64,000 nucleotides of DNA from Neoceratodus forsteri (lineage: Eukaryota; Chordata; Ceratodontiformes; Ceratodontidae), in NCBI GenBank assembly GCA_016271365.2, contig CM057459.1, positions 484,419,501 through 484,483,500 on the forward strand, in the 5' to 3' direction. The notes under the pieces are model-generated. The model was not told where the DNA came from, made no database searches, and saw nothing but the letters and a program-made list of their open reading frames with translations. Below are positions 1 through 10,600 of the stretch, piece by piece. A program made the position numbers and the translations under genes. Each line of letters starts with the position of its first letter. Position 1 is the first letter of the stretch.

Positions 1-106
1 CTTACTTTTCTGAGTAAAAGTAAGAGTGAAGGAAAAGAGAGATCAGCTGTGCATGCGGTGGTTTAGGTCAGAACTTTTAATCACAGTTTGTAATCAGTGT
101 TGTTGT
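1..106 (-). mobile_element. Flank, possibly continuing an older Tx1-type L1
   Basis: This stretch lies outside the left target duplication of the LINE at 116-4058. If that insertion is removed, it joins position 4068 and would continue the minus-strand Tx1 endonuclease seen at 4068-4375. I see no conserved motif in these 106 bases, so the assignment rests only on position. Confidence 0.2.
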
Positions 107-115
107 AGTATAGTA
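107..115. repeat. Left target-site duplication (agtatagta)
   Basis: The 9-base word agtatagta occurs here and again at 4059-4067, immediately outside the two ends of the LINE copy. This is what target-primed reverse transcription leaves behind. Confidence 0.55.
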
Positions 116-1277
116 GTCACCAAGGAGAATGATCTTGTCTTCCGTAGAGGTGTTGGTCAGGACTCTGTCACGGTTGGAGTATAACTGTTCCTTGACATCC
201 TCATCAGCATTAAGTGTCGGGGCATATACACTGATGACAGTGGCATGCTGATTGCTGCTGAGCTTAAGACGAAGGGTTATGAGGCATTCGTTGATGCCAA
301 TTGGGAGCTCCATAAGCTGGTTGATGAGCTTGTTCTTGATGGCAAGGCCAATGCCGTGAATGTGTCTGTTTTCAGCAGGCTTCCCTTTCCAGAAGAAGTT
401 GAAACCTTCACCCTCTTCTCTCAACTGATCTTCATCTGGTCGTCTCTTGTCTCACTTAGGGCAGCAATATCGATGTTACATCTTGCAAGCTCCCTGGTGA
501 TAATAGCAGTTCTTCTTTCTGGTCATTCGCTATACTGATTGTCCATCAGAGTACAAATGTTCCATGTCGCAAAAATCATTGTCTGTTTCTTGTTTCGACC
601 ACAGAGAGAGAGTGATCCCACTGGACATGGCTATCCAGCCAGGAGAAGGTGAGACAGCCTAGGTTTAGGGCACCTTTTCTAGCCCCTTCCCCATGCAGGG
701 TGAGCAGAGGGAATCCTAAAGAGGACTGCTCAGTCACAGTAGCAGCTGCCAAATTACACCCCTGTCCCAGTCCAGGTGTCAGACGACCATCAAACTACCA
801 CCACCTACATGCAGATTCGTGGCTACAGCCTGCCGGATTCACTGGTCCTGTCCCTGTCACCACTAGTCTGTCACCGCAAAGCTTGGAAGGTTGGTTGCAG
901 GAATGTTGTTTCCCATGGTAGAAGCCTGCACGTGACTTCTTTTAGTGTGGGGAAGCTGGTGAGCCTACAGCAACCACACAAACTTGACAAGCAGGAGATA
1001 CAGCGCCCAGTGGCAAGGAGAGTCCAAGACAATTGGAGATCCCCATCTTATTGCAGCCTTCATCAGCTTTCACAGCCATTGAGAACCTAACATCTTCTTC
1101 CGCCTGATCCACCATTGAGGACTTTGGAGGTTGGACCACACTTAGTCTGGGACCTCACCTCAGGCCTGTTCGTCACGGGTGACCCAACCAGGAGTATGAG
1201 ACTCCGGACGACATAGCCCTGAGGGTCATTGAAACACACAAGCCTCACCACCACGACAAGGTCTTGGCCCAAGGAGA
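116..1277 (-). mobile_element. Inverted 5' end of an APE-type LINE (5' UTR plus endonuclease N-half)
   Basis: On the minus strand a reading frame opens at an ATG near 579 with the start MIFATWNICTLMDN, typical of AP-like endonucleases. It runs through FFWKGKPAENRHIHGIGLAI and VISVYAPTLNADEDV to the catalytic-region motif IILLGDY near 120, where it stops abruptly. One stop codon interrupts it. Roughly 640-1277 lies upstream of this ATG on the same strand and would be the element's 5' UTR; that part is inferred from position. The remainder of the endonuclease, beginning just after the GD motif, is found on the opposite strand from about 1278. The two pieces therefore belong to one element whose 5' part was inverted. 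The copy is dead. Confidence 0.7.
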
Positions 1278-2044
1278 GGAGATGATGACACCAGCGTCGG
1301 GCATGATTCAGATTTCTGGAATGGTATTATCGGTAAGGAGGGGGTAGTAAAGACAAACTCCAATGGCATCCTACTCCTGAAAAAATGTGTGGAGCATGGC
1401 CCGGTCATCACGAACACCATCTTCAGACAGAGCGACAAGTATAAGACTAGTTGGAGACACCCTCGATCCAAGCACTGGCACCTCCTTGACTACGTCATTG
1501 TCAGAACTCGTGATCGAAAGGATGTCTACATCACAAGGGCCATGTGAGGAGTCGATGACTACTGGACAGACCATCATCTAGTCAGATCTGTCATGAACAT
1601 CTGGCTCGCTCAGAAACATTGAAGGCAGCCAAAATCAATGCAAAGGAAATTCATCACCAAGTCCCTTCAATACCCAGTGGTTCAAAAGGACTTACAGCAA
1701 TGTCTCCAAGCAAAGCTCTCTGCCATGCCTGCAGCTGATGATAACATTGAGAGATACTGGAAGGAGTTCAAGATCGCCATCCACTTGACATGTGCTGAAT
1801 CTATTGACTATGTCACCCACCATCACCAGGACTGGTTTGATGAAAATGATACAGAGATTCAAGACCTGCTCAACCAGAAAAGAAGAGCTCACTGCACATG
1901 GCAAGATGACATCTCATGCCAGCAAAAGAAAGAGTCATACCAGCAGCTCAAGGTAGAAGCTCAAAGGAAGATCTGAGACATCAAAAACAAATGGTGGCAA
2001 GACAAGGCTAAGGAGATCCAGCTCTATATTGACAAAAACATGAC

Positions 2045-3507
2045 ATGCGGAGCTTCTTCCAGGCTACAAGGACCATTTATGGTCCAAGCTCCCATGGTCT
2101 CACTCCCCTCCGATCTCAAAATGGCTTGACGCTCCTAAAGGGAAATGAAGGCATTCAAGCTAGATGGAAGTGGCATTTTGAGACACTTCTGATCCACGAG
2201 TCATCTGTGACAGATGCCACTATCAATTCTGTCCCTCAACACCCTGAAAGAGAATCTCTTGCCAACCCTCCTACCATTGAAGAAGTAAGACATGCCATCA
2301 AGCTGACCAAAAACAACAAAGCTGTGGGACCAGATGGCATACCAGCTGAAGTCTACAAGGCTGGGGGAGAGGAACTGGCACTAAAGCTCCACAAACTCAT
2401 TCTCCAAATTTAGAACAATGAGGAGATTCCAGAGGACTTGAGGAATGCCAACATTGTTACCATCTTCAAGAAGGGAGACAAGTCGGTGTGTTGAAATTAT
2501 CGAGGCATTGTTTTACTCTCCACAGCAGGGAAAATCCTTGCCTGTATTCTTCTGAACCATCTCCTTCCCATTGCTGAAGAAGTCCTGCTGGAATCTCAGT
2601 GTGGATTCAGATCATCTCATGGGACAACTGACATGATCTTCACTGCCAGGCAGATCCAAGAAAAGTGTCTGGAACAACATCAGGACCTGTACATGGCTTT
2701 TATCGACCTGACAAAGGCCTTTGACTCCATCAATCATGAAGCCATATGGAAGGTGCTGGTCAGATTTGGCTGCTCTACAAAATTTATCAAGGTCCTGAGG
2801 CTTCTGCATGACCAAATGACTGCCAGTGTTCTCCATAATGGTTCAAAGACAGACACATTCATCATCCAAATTGGGGTCAAGCAAGGGTGTGTCATTGCTC
2901 CAACCTTGTTCTCTATCTTCCTAGCAGTCATCCTAGTCCTCACCAAAGACGCTGTCCCACTGGAATTGTCATCGAATACAGAATGGATGGAGGGCTCTTT
3001 AATCTTGGATGTCTCCATTCAAAGACCAAAGTTTGCAATGCATCTGTCATTGACCTCCAGTATGCTGATGACTGTGCCATCCTTGCACACACCAGGAGCG
3101 ACCTCCAGTCTACACTAGATCTCTTTGCAGAAGCTTACCAAAGTCTGGGACTCTCACTTAACATCAAGAAGACCAAGGTGCTCTATCAACTTGCTCAAGG
3201 CCTTGTAAATAACCCTCCGCAATTCACCATCAAGGGACAAACCCTGGAGACAGTCGAGCACTTCCCTTACCTCGGTAGCTACCTCTCCCTAACAGCGAAC
3301 ATCGACAATGAGATTCAGCACAGGATCCATTGCGCTAGTACCTCATTTGGGAAACTGCTTCGGCGCATCTTCACTGACCGTGACATACGAAAGGACACCA
3401 AGATCCAGGTATACAGTTTGGTTATCATTCCTATCCTTTTTTATGGATGTGAAACTTTGGTGACTTACCGACATTATCTAAAGAGCCTGGAGAGATACCA
3501 CCAATGA
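2045..3507 (+). pseudogene. Reverse transcriptase domain of the APE-type LINE, frameshifted
   Basis: This would copy the element's RNA at the nicked target. The fingers-palm order is preserved: the GPDGI motif, the GFRSSHGTTD segment, the AFD catalytic aspartate in LTKAFDSI, the QGC loop, and YADD in LQYADDCAIL. One stop falls just after LKLHKLILQI and another before NYRGIVLLST. The frame shifts between the QGC motif and the YADD box. The YADD aspartates are both present, so the damage is in the frame and not in the catalytic residues. The domain lies between the linker at 1638-2040 and the finger-bearing C-terminus at 3598-4010. Confidence 0.85.
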
Positions 3508-3597
3508 TGTCTCCAGAAAATCCTCTGCATCAAGTGGGAAGACCACTGCACTAATGTCAGTGTTCTTGCTGAGGTCAATGTCATCAGCATTGAGGCA

Positions 3598-4010
3598 ATG
3601 ATCCTCAGACATCAATTCCACTGGACTGGACACTGTGTACAGATGACCGACTCTCGACTCCCCAAACAAATTTTATACTCCCAGCTCAGTCACGGCCAGA
3701 AATCCTGCGGTGGTCAAAGGAAACACTACAAAGAAACACTGAAGGCATATCTCAATAAAACAGATGTGGACATCACAAGCTGGGAGGAGCTGGCCACCAA
3801 CCAATCTCAATGGCGCCAGAACCTCCATCAAGCGGGGGCCTGCTTTGAAGAGAAACGCCTTGCCCTCAAAGCCAAAAAGAGAGAGCGTAGGAAGGAAAGG
3901 GAAAGGAACCCTAGCCAGTGGGCAGCTCTCCCACATGGAAACGTCTGCAATTTCTGCGAATGAATCTGTGGCTCTAAGATTGGATTACTGAGCCACCTCA
4001 GGACCCATCA
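3598..4010 (+). pseudogene. LINE C-terminal region with C2H2 finger
   Basis: The reading frame gives GHCVQMTDSRLPKQILYSQL, a basic stretch (KAKKRERRKERERN), then CNFCE, a stop codon, and GSKIGLLSHLRTH. The two cysteines and two histidines are spaced as in a classical C2H2 finger, presumably a nucleic-acid binding module of the RT protein. The stop at 3961 falls inside the finger and truncates it. It lies 3' of the RT domain in the same orientation. Confidence 0.7.
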
Positions 4011-4058
4011 GTGAACCATGGTAGAGATCATCCTTGAATCGAGGGATCGCCGATGACG

Positions 4059-4067
4059 AGTATAGTA
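4059..4067. repeat. Right target-site duplication (agtatagta)
   Basis: Exact 9-base match to 107-115. It sits directly after the last bases of the LINE 3' end (around ggatcgccgatgacg). Confidence 0.55.
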
Positions 4068-4375
4068 ATGATGTACTCAAGTGGGTACAATAACTTCTTG
4101 ATCTCACTACTATACTGCAAAAGCTCTGAAACTGTTGCTGATTTCTATCTGTAACAGCTCTCTCCCATGTACTGTTTACATTTTAAGCATTGTTAGTGAT
4201 CTACTGTTTGGTTCAGGCTGTGCATTAAACCTGTCCAGCCAGGTGTCCAGGTTAAATTAAAGTTCCCATCTAATAATATCCCTGCAGTATCTTCTGCCAT
4301 ATCTACAAGACACTGTGATATGGTGTCAAAGACTGAGGGTGTGTCTTCTTTAGATGTGTGTACTGTATTAGGGCT
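4068..4375 (-). mobile_element. Tx1-type L1 endonuclease fragment (middle of ORF2 EN)
   Basis: On the minus strand, 4345-4210 translates without a stop to TPSVFDTISQCLVDMAEDTA followed by GILLDGNFNLTW. This is the region ending in the GDFN motif of L1/Tx1 endonucleases, here DGNFN. The aspartate of the motif is changed to asparagine, so this copy is inactive. It is cut on the left by the LINE insertion at 4067 and on the right by the foldback element at 4376. Beyond that element the N-terminal half of the same domain resumes at 5720. Confidence 0.65.
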
Positions 4376-5400
4376 GCGTGAATACTGTACCTTTTTCCGA
4401 CTATTCAGCTGAATATTCGGTATACAGCAGCCAAATATTTGAGTATGCAGTTATGGGGAAATTATTTGGCACTTTAAAAAAAAGAAACAGTTCCCTCCCT
4501 CCTCTCTCAGCCCAGCCAAGTAAAATGTAACCCCCATCACCCGCCCTCTACCAACATTACAGTCCCACTCTCCTTCACCATAGCACCCACAAGTTTTTAA
4601 AAAAATATATTTTTCATAAAACTTGATCCCTTGATGAGTGGCCTGTTCATCCATCCCGCCTCCACGTCCAGCCACTGCTTTAATGTAGAGTGTAATTTGT
4701 GCTTAAAAAAGTACAAATTATGTCCCACAACACAGCACCCAACCTACTCCCACCCACCAAAATACAGTTCTCAGATATAAAGCTAGAAGGTGGCCAGCAC
4801 AACCCTCTCCCCTAGGCTGACCGCTTTCTCATGAATGAAAGCGCACATGCAATTGCTATAGTAAAACCAGCTGATCATGTGATCTGTTGGATTTTCCAAT
4901 AGCAACCACGCAAGTGCTTTCATTCATAAGAAGGAGGCCTGCCCTGGAGGAGGGAGGGTTGTACTGGTCACCTTCTCACTTTATATATGAGAGAACTGCT
5001 TGATGATGGGTGGGTGATAGTAGGGTTGGGTGCTGTGTGGGGGGGGGACATAATTTACACTTTTTTAATTAAGAGCAAATAGTGCTTTATATTAAGATGA
5101 TGGCTGGATGTAGAGGCAGGTGGGTTGAGCCGGTCACCCATCGGCGCATCTAGTTTTATTAAAAAGAACACCTGTGGGTTATGGGGTGGGAGGAGGATTT
5201 GACTGTGATTTTGCTAGATGGTGGGAAGATGAGGGTTACATTTTACTGTTGGAGATGAGAGAAGGAGGAAGAAACTTTTATTTTATAATTTCCCAAATAT
5301 GAATAATCCCTTATTCAGGAAGGGCTGCTGTACATTCAGGAACCCTGCTATTCATGGTATTTGAGAAATAATATTCAGCTTCTGCTCAGCCACAGTGTAT
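4376..5400. mobile_element. Foldback (palindromic) MITE-like DNA element, about 1 kb
   Basis: The two halves are imperfect reverse complements about a centre at 4878-4879 (gatcatgtgatc). Paired landmarks: atgaatgaaagc at 4831-4842 with gctttcattcat at 4916-4927; the segment near 4711-4726 (gtacaaattatgtccc) with 5044-5061; the polypyrimidine run at 4490-4510 with 5255-5275; and the outer gaatattcgg-type motifs at 4390-4440 with 5285-5380. The outer left end carries gaatattcgg/tatacagcag. No transposase frame is present. It sits inside a Tx1 endonuclease, which resumes on both sides. Superfamily not determined; hAT-like is possible. Confidence 0.8.
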
Positions 5401-5726
5401 ATATATTAACTAGGATTAAAGGGTCATTTGGTGTTTAGAATTTAACTAATAGCCAAATGCTACCTTTGTCTGCAATTCATGTTGGGGAGTCCATTTAATA
5501 GTTCTGTGAAGTAATATGAACATGCCATGATCGGATGAGTAGGCACAGCTGTGTGCTTCCCATTCAACACATTTTCATTTTGGTTTCAAGGCTTCAGTGT
5601 GTTAAGTAAGTTTAGTTGTTAGTATGAAGTCCATGTGCTTTTACAGCTTCTTAGACATCCTAGAATATGTTTTCTCTTAACAGGAAAATTTAGACCTCTT
5701 ACATTCCATGTAGTATATATATATTT
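5401..5726 (-). mobile_element. Tx1-type L1 ORF2 endonuclease N-terminus
   Basis: The minus strand from about 5720 reads TTWNVRGLNFPVKRKHILG, the conserved opening of L1/Tx1 ORF2 endonucleases (TWNVRGLN ... KRK). It then decays into frameshifted sequence toward 5401. The remaining upstream codons of this ORF2 are found across the inserted Tx1 copy at about 8953-8975 on the same strand. It is followed by the foldback element. Confidence 0.65.
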
Positions 5727-6416
5727 TTTTCAAATTTAATAAACTTTATTAAAGGTCATTGAAGCCAGGTTTACAAAAACCAACAAGAGCCAGTACAATA
5801 TATCAACAAGTAGAAGAAAAAAAAAGGCAATGTGGTGTTTCACACTGATAGAAAAAAAAAAACATATCAATCTAAACAACATTGGTCTGGTACACCTGTC
5901 TGACTGTATCCCTACAAACCCCTATGCCCCTCCCCCAATCCCCTGCCCCACCTCCATGTCCCCAGAGACCAATCTAATCCTGAATATACCCAAGTCAGGA
6001 ATTAAAAGGATCCCATAATAGTAAAGCATCTGATTTCCATTGATATTATGCAACTGAGAAATGTCTGGACCAATGGAGGAGAGGTGTCACCCACATGCAA
6101 TGCCCACTAGAGAGCTCCAGACAGTTAGGCCTCAACCAGCCCTAAGTGATAATAAAGTATAAAGGGATTCCCAGACTCAATGCAATTTTGCACTGTGACC
6201 AGATATATTTGTTAGAATACGATCAGCCTGTAGGGCAAAAAGTATTTCCTGGGACCATTCTCTATAGGCAGGGACAGATTGGTCACACCAATCCCTCAGT
6301 ATAACTTTCTTTACACATGCAGCTATTAATGCAATATGTAGTATCTGATTACCAATTGGGCCACCATGATGATCCCCCAGGATGCAGATCTTGGGTGTAA
6401 ACACTTAGTCCAACCC

Positions 6417-6797
6417 TTACAAGGAGTCTAGATGCTGTTTAATACCCTCCCAGAAAGGCTTGACCATTTCACATGCCCAAAGGATGTGGAAAAGGGTACC
6501 AGATTCCTTCTGGCACCTGTTACATAGGTCCAAGGTCAGCTTGCTCATATGATATAACCTTGTTGGGGTATAAAACATATTATGTAGGATTTGGAATTGC
6601 ATGAAGCAATACTGATCCCATTCAATATACTTATAAATAGCCCTCCAAATGTACGCCCAATCACGAGGACCCTGAGAGGGGGAAAGGGACTGATTCCAAA
6701 CATAGAAAAATTCTGGTTCCCTCTCAGGGAGAGGCCTTCCCTTAACCATGCATGGTAGAAGGTGATAACATGGGGTATGGGTGCAGTGGATACCCAA
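6417..6797 (-). pseudogene. Tx1 L1 ORF2 C-terminal region with zf-RVT-like cysteines
   Basis: Part of the copy above. The frame carries SPSQGPRDWAYIWRAIYKYI, the alpha-rich region before the cysteine box, then LCNRCQKESGTLFHILWACE and VKPFWEGIKQHLDSL. The spacing C-x2-C ... H-x3-C matches the zinc-knuckle-like box at the end of L1/Tx1 ORF2 proteins, thought to bind RNA. The frame remains open for 126 codons even though the flanking regions are shifted. Confidence 0.75.
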
Positions 6798-7094
6798 GGG
6801 AGCAGTTTGTCTCCATGGGACCTAGGCCATCGGTCAGTACCAAAGTGATGTAACAGCACATGCCTAATCTGGTAGTATTTAAAGGATAGGGACAGAGGTC
6901 AGGCAAATTTAAGTTGGGCTTCGGAGAAGGTAAGATGTTTGCCAGCCTGCACAAAATGTTTCACCAAGAGGGAGTCAAGAAAAGGCCAAGTCTGCTGAGT
7001 CAGGGTCTTCCCAGCAATTCTCAAGTTAGGATTGTGGAGAAAGGGTTGAGAAATGTCCAGACCAGGACTTAGTTTTAATAGAGAGCATAACTGC

Positions 7095-7457
7095 TTATGG
7101 GAATACAGAGTTACCAATTTTGGTCTCTTTTAAGGAGCTCAGAATCTTCTTAGAGGGTTTATATAGCAGGACCCCAGGGTCCAGACCATATTGGGAACAT
7201 AGGAACCTTCCGATATCTAACCAATGAGGGACATAAACTGGATTGGCTGTAACAGGGGCAGAACGAAGCCAAGTCAGGTATCTGGAACAATGTATGGCCA
7301 GATAATATAAGCACATGTTGGGGACATTAAGACCACCAGCCTCCTTTGACCTCATCAATTTGACCAGTACCCTTATGGTTTGCCAAGGCTCACTATCCCG
7401 ACTCCGATCTGCCCAGGCAATATTGCCCGATAGGTTCAGTATCTGGACAGTGAACAT
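7095..7457 (-). pseudogene. Tx1 L1 ORF2 thumb/connection fragment
   Basis: A 120-codon open stretch with RSKEAGGLNVPNMCLYYLAI, matching the KxxGGLxLPNLxLYYxA segment that follows the RT in Tx1-type ORF2. Then HCSRYLTWLRSAPVTANPV. Its upstream neighbour in the ORF is displaced to 7945 by an insertion of roughly 280 bases (see 7487-7762). Confidence 0.7.
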
Positions 7458-7486
7458 CTTGGCATTAGGAAATCTGATGGACGTTT

Positions 7487-7762
7487 ACTGGGGTAAGGTA
7501 GCGGATGTGATGGCTTGCTACCTTACCCCTGTCGATGGCACTGAAACGCTAGAGGAATCTGGAGGCTGGCCAAGCTACCCCAGTGGTGCTGAGGACTAAA
7601 CCACTGGCAGCTCGGCCGGCATGCTCTGGAGGTGCGGGTTCTATCCGCACTGCATCTGATAGAATTTTTGAAGATTATACCCCCATAACTAATTTTTTGT
7701 AACTCCAAGGTCCTCTCCCCCTTGGAGTTAGTTATTTTAATTATGGGGGATGTGAGGGACCA
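7487..7762 (+). mobile_element. Probable tRNA-headed SINE or small insertion inside the Tx1 copy
   Basis: This stretch interrupts the Tx1 ORF between its 7945 and 7457 segments. It has three structured parts. The first is a hairpin at about 7492-7532 (ggggtaaggtagc pairing with gctaccttacccc). The second is a tRNA-like block at 7579-7655, with cagtggtgctgagg as the A-box side and gtgcgggttctatccgcac, whose ends pair as a perfect 5-bp T-arm. The third is a stem at 7671-7745 (cccccataactaa pairing with ttaattatggggg, and taactccaagg with ccttggagtta). I could not find a clean target duplication. Confidence 0.5.
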
Positions 7763-7944
7763 GAGCCTTTTGTGTTTTTCAATTAGATGCCCAAAATCGT
7801 ATTTTCAGGCATCTGGTTGATTTGGCAACATGGATGTTGGTCCAGTGGGGTTGGTGTCCTGAGACTCATGATACTGAATTTAGGGATACCATAGTATAGC
7901 CATTAGACCAGGGACCTCTGAGGGGGTTTTCCCTGCCAAAGAAA

Positions 7945-8388
7945 TTAGGAAGAAAGCCTGGTAATATGGAGAAACCAGGCTTTGGGTAGCTTTGGGTTGA
8001 GCATTATAAAGGGATATAGTAACCTGGGGAGAATATTCAGTTTGAAAATGTCAAAATGGCCCCACAGAGATAAGGGTAAGGATGCCCAATAACCCAGATC
8101 CATCCAGTTTTGTGTTAACAGGCAGTCAATATTAAATTGTTTTAATTTGGTCGAATCAGTACTGAGGTATGTCCCCAGGTAGTGAAGCTTATCCTTGACC
8201 CAGAAAAATCTTAAATGTTCAATACTAGCCAGGGTGGCAGTCACATTTAGAGGCATAACCTCAGTTTTAGATCGATTTAGTTTATAATTAGAAACAGTGC
8301 CAAACTGAGAAATGGTATCTAACACCATAGTTAGGGACGTAGCAGGAGATGATACATGAAGGAGAATATCATCTGCATAAACAGACAA
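7945..8388 (-). pseudogene. Tx1 L1 RT palm with YADD box
   Basis: The 147-codon frame begins VYADDILLHVSSPATSLTMV, which holds the two catalytic aspartates of the palm. It continues with NYKLNRSKTEVMPL, the conserved helix with the K/R-S-K-T-E motif, YLGTYLSTDSTKLKQFN, and the post-RT segment ending LPKAWFLHITRLSS. The catalytic pair is intact but the frame stops before the rest of the protein. Confidence 0.8.
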
Positions 8389-8950
8389 TTTATATGACAG
8401 GGACCTAAAGGGATACCTTGAACCTGGGGAAAGAGATTAATTTTCCAGATCAGGGGCTCAAGATACAAACTGAATAAATATGGGGAGAGAGAGTAACCCT
8501 GGCGCTTCCCCTGCTGCAGCGGAAAGGACTCAGAGAGTACCCCACTGCAGAGGATGTGCACCGAAGGATGAATGTAAAGCACTTTGATTTAACAAAGGAA
8601 TTCAGGAGGAATACCAAATCTGGGGAGCAAATGAAAAAGATAATCCCAGGAAACTCTATCGAATGCCTTTTCTGCATCCAGAGAAGCCAGAACCGAAGGG
8701 GTAAAGGAATCCCTGGACACGGAAATAAGATGCAAGTCTCTGCAGGTGATCGGCAGACACTCTGCCAGAGACAAATCTCACCTGATCTCTACTGAGAAGG
8801 CAACCCCAGACAGAGTTTAGTCTGACAGCCAAAATGTTTGTCAGGATTTTAAGGTCCACATTGATTTAAGATATAGGCCTATAGTTGGCCACCAGCAAGT
8901 GATCTCTGCCTGGTTTAGGAAGAACCACTATGACGCTATCCATGTGATAT

Positions 8951-10002
8951 ATTTAATGGTAGTCATGTCTAAATCTGGTGCATCTTAAGTAATGAAGAAT
9001 AGTATGGGAGACACTTTGCCTAAGGTCTAATACAGATGAGAGGTGCTGTCCTGATCCAGTATCATGCCAGATTAGACATTTTGATATTTTCAGTATACCT
9101 TTTTTCAACATTTTCCACAAGCTTACTCATCTGTATCTTTGCAATTTCAAATAATATAACTCATGTACTACCCACATAAGTACTGTAACAGATAATAGGG
9201 GATAAACCCAGAGAGAAATGAAAAGGAGGCCCATGCCCTGATTGAGGATACCCAAACAGAGTAGGACCTTGGGTACTAGGGGATATGAATTTGGTGTAGT
9301 CATCTTGGTCTGTACATCTTCATCTTCCAAGGACCTGACTACACCAATCTGGGGTGATCAATATAGGAATAATATCCTAACTGGTTCTATAGTGTAAACC
9401 GTTACATAATATTCATAAAATTGGTTAAACACCTAAGAGTTACAATCCCTTTATAAAGCAGTAACTGTTAAACATAAACCATCATAACTTAACAGAATAA
9501 ATACAGTTGGCATATTCAGAAAACATCAATTGAAGTATTATAAAAGACATAGGACACCTAGGGCACGGGAGGTAGGAAATTTTTAAGCAGTTTTTCTGAG
9601 GCTAAGGAGGGCAGGGGATTAAGGGGGCATGTAGTTTTTCTGTACCTAAGGAAAACTTTGTGTTTTAGTGTCAGTGAGGATACACAATTGTCATAGTATG
9701 GTCTGGTTAGAACTGCAGTTAAGGATATACCTTGCAGCACTTAGCTAATCATGTATCTGTATCAAAGTTATGTTTAGGAGGTCAACATTGCTCAGTTCAC
9801 TTTGGCATGGTCCACCAACTATCCCATCAGTGTGACATGGTTCCAGTGGTATGGGAGCCGGATGATGATTGCCTGGGTTAAAGACCAGACCACTTCTTTC
9901 ATTTCTGTGCTGAGACTTGTGCACTGCCATGGTCTTATCTTTTAGGAAGCCTCATTCAATAATGATCAGCCTGTTAGCAATTGGGCAGGTGGGATTAAAG
10001 CT
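8951..10002 (-). other. Inter-ORF or flank region of the older Tx1 L1, with ORF2 start
   Basis: On the minus strand, 8975-8953 reads ATG-ACT-ACC-ATT-AAA-TAT-ATC-ACA-TGG, giving MTTIKYITW. This joins to the WNVRGLN at 5718 if the inserted Tx1 copy is removed, so the ORF2 start of the older element lies here. Upstream of it (9000-10002) I see only weak open frames and no recognisable domain. Confidence 0.4.
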
Positions 10003-10019
10003 CTAAATGCCTTTTTTTT
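10003..10019. repeat. Left target-site duplication of a SINE
   Basis: ctaaatgccttttttt here matches ctaaatgtcttttttt at 10584-10599 with one mismatch. The two copies bracket the minus-strand SINE. Confidence 0.6.
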
Positions 10020-10020
10020 C

Positions 10021-10583
10021 AATTTTTCCCCCCCTTGGCCAGCATTTTTTCTGGAGGGCACCCTCAGCCCCGTCCCCCGGTGTCCACCAGCCAGCACTGA
10101 CCCAACTCTAATTCTTACCCCCCCCAGCTGGGTCAGCGGGATTCCCCAACTCCCTACTGAGGATCAAATTTTAGTGGGTCAGCGCTGTGGCAAGCTGGGA
10201 GTGGAGCCTGGCAGGTGCCCTCCACCATTGTGCCATGGCCACTTTCCATTTTCTTCCATTTTTTTCCCTGGAGCTGGGGGACATGCAATAACATTGATGG
10301 AGGGTAGCACGCATGCATCCGTGGGTGCTCGCTTCCAAGCATCTGCCCCCAACTCCTCCCAAACAGCAGCATGGCGCCCTGTCCCCCAGCCTCTGACAGG
10401 GGGTGAACAGGTGCCAACACTGACAGCCCCCTCCCCGAAGAAGGAGAGCAGTCCATTAGATGCTCAATCCTTCTCCTTCCCTACCGACCACTGGTAGCTC
10501 ATGCCCATTCCTGAACATGGGTCACCAGTGTGGTGTGGCATGAGGTGTGGTGTCCAGCGCCTCAACCCTCAGTGTCACTGGGC
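10021..10583 (-). mobile_element. Leu/Ser-tRNA-headed SINE, minus strand
   Basis: Reading the minus strand from 10583: ggcccagtgacactgaggg, ttgaggcgctggacaccaca, then a long arm and gacccatgttcaggaatggg. This is the layout of a class-II (Leu/Ser-like) tRNA with degenerate A and B boxes. It is followed by ggattgagcatctaatggac and tgctctcc, which also occur in the copies at 13375, 39797 and 52989. The body is GC-rich and ends in a T-rich run on the plus strand at about 10010-10035. Target duplication at 10003-10019 and 10584-10600. No protein is encoded; the open frames inside are incidental. Confidence 0.75.
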
Positions 10584-10600
10584 CCTAAATGTCTTTTTTT

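Larger units (their letters stand above)
1278..4058 (+). mobile_element. APE-type LINE body: endonuclease C-half, RT, C-terminal zinc finger
   Basis: The plus strand continues the endonuclease (HDSDFWNGIIGKEG, then SWRHPRSKHWHLLDYVIV and WTDHHLV near 1560-1583, the DH catalytic pair). A linker follows (HQDWFDENDTEIQDLLNQKR near 1830), then the reverse transcriptase: KAVGPDGIPAEVYKAGG at about 2320, FIDLTKAFDSINHEA at 2700, GVKQGCVIAPTLFSI at 2870 and an intact YADD box near 3060. The post-RT region reads RHQFHWTGHCVQMTDSRLPK at 3610. It ends in a C2H2 finger at about 3945-4010 (CNFC ... GLLSHLRTH). Stops (for example near 2411 and 3961) and a frameshift around 2900-3060 break the frame. RTE, I and Nimb clades are all conceivable. 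I am sure of the class and not of the clade. Confidence 0.85.
5727..8950 (-). mobile_element. 5'-truncated Tx1-type L1 (RT to 3' end)
   Basis: Read on the minus strand, the copy starts inside the RT (DSVIVVLPKPGRDHLLVANY near 8945-8885). It continues through LTNILAVRL, the DAEKAFDRVSWDYLF motif, an intact YADD box (SVYADDILLHVSS, about 8385), and the thumb (LPLSLWGHFDIFKLNILPRL). Next come the KEAGGLNVPNMCLYYLA region at about 7350 and a cysteine-rich C-terminus (LCNRCQKESGTLFHILWACE at 6530-6460) like the zf-RVT domain. The 3' UTR ends near 5727 in AATAAA-like sequence and a short A run. Frameshifts and stops break it throughout. Similar bases at 5705-5722 and 8937-8952 (around tccatgt ... 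atata) look like a target duplication. Confidence 0.85.

Noticed and set aside
4451..4675. Gly-rich minus frame
   Set aside because: Lies in one arm of the foldback element with no coding signature.
10154..10497. Two overlapping ~100-codon frames on both strands
   Set aside because: They lie inside a GC-rich SINE and have no protein signature.
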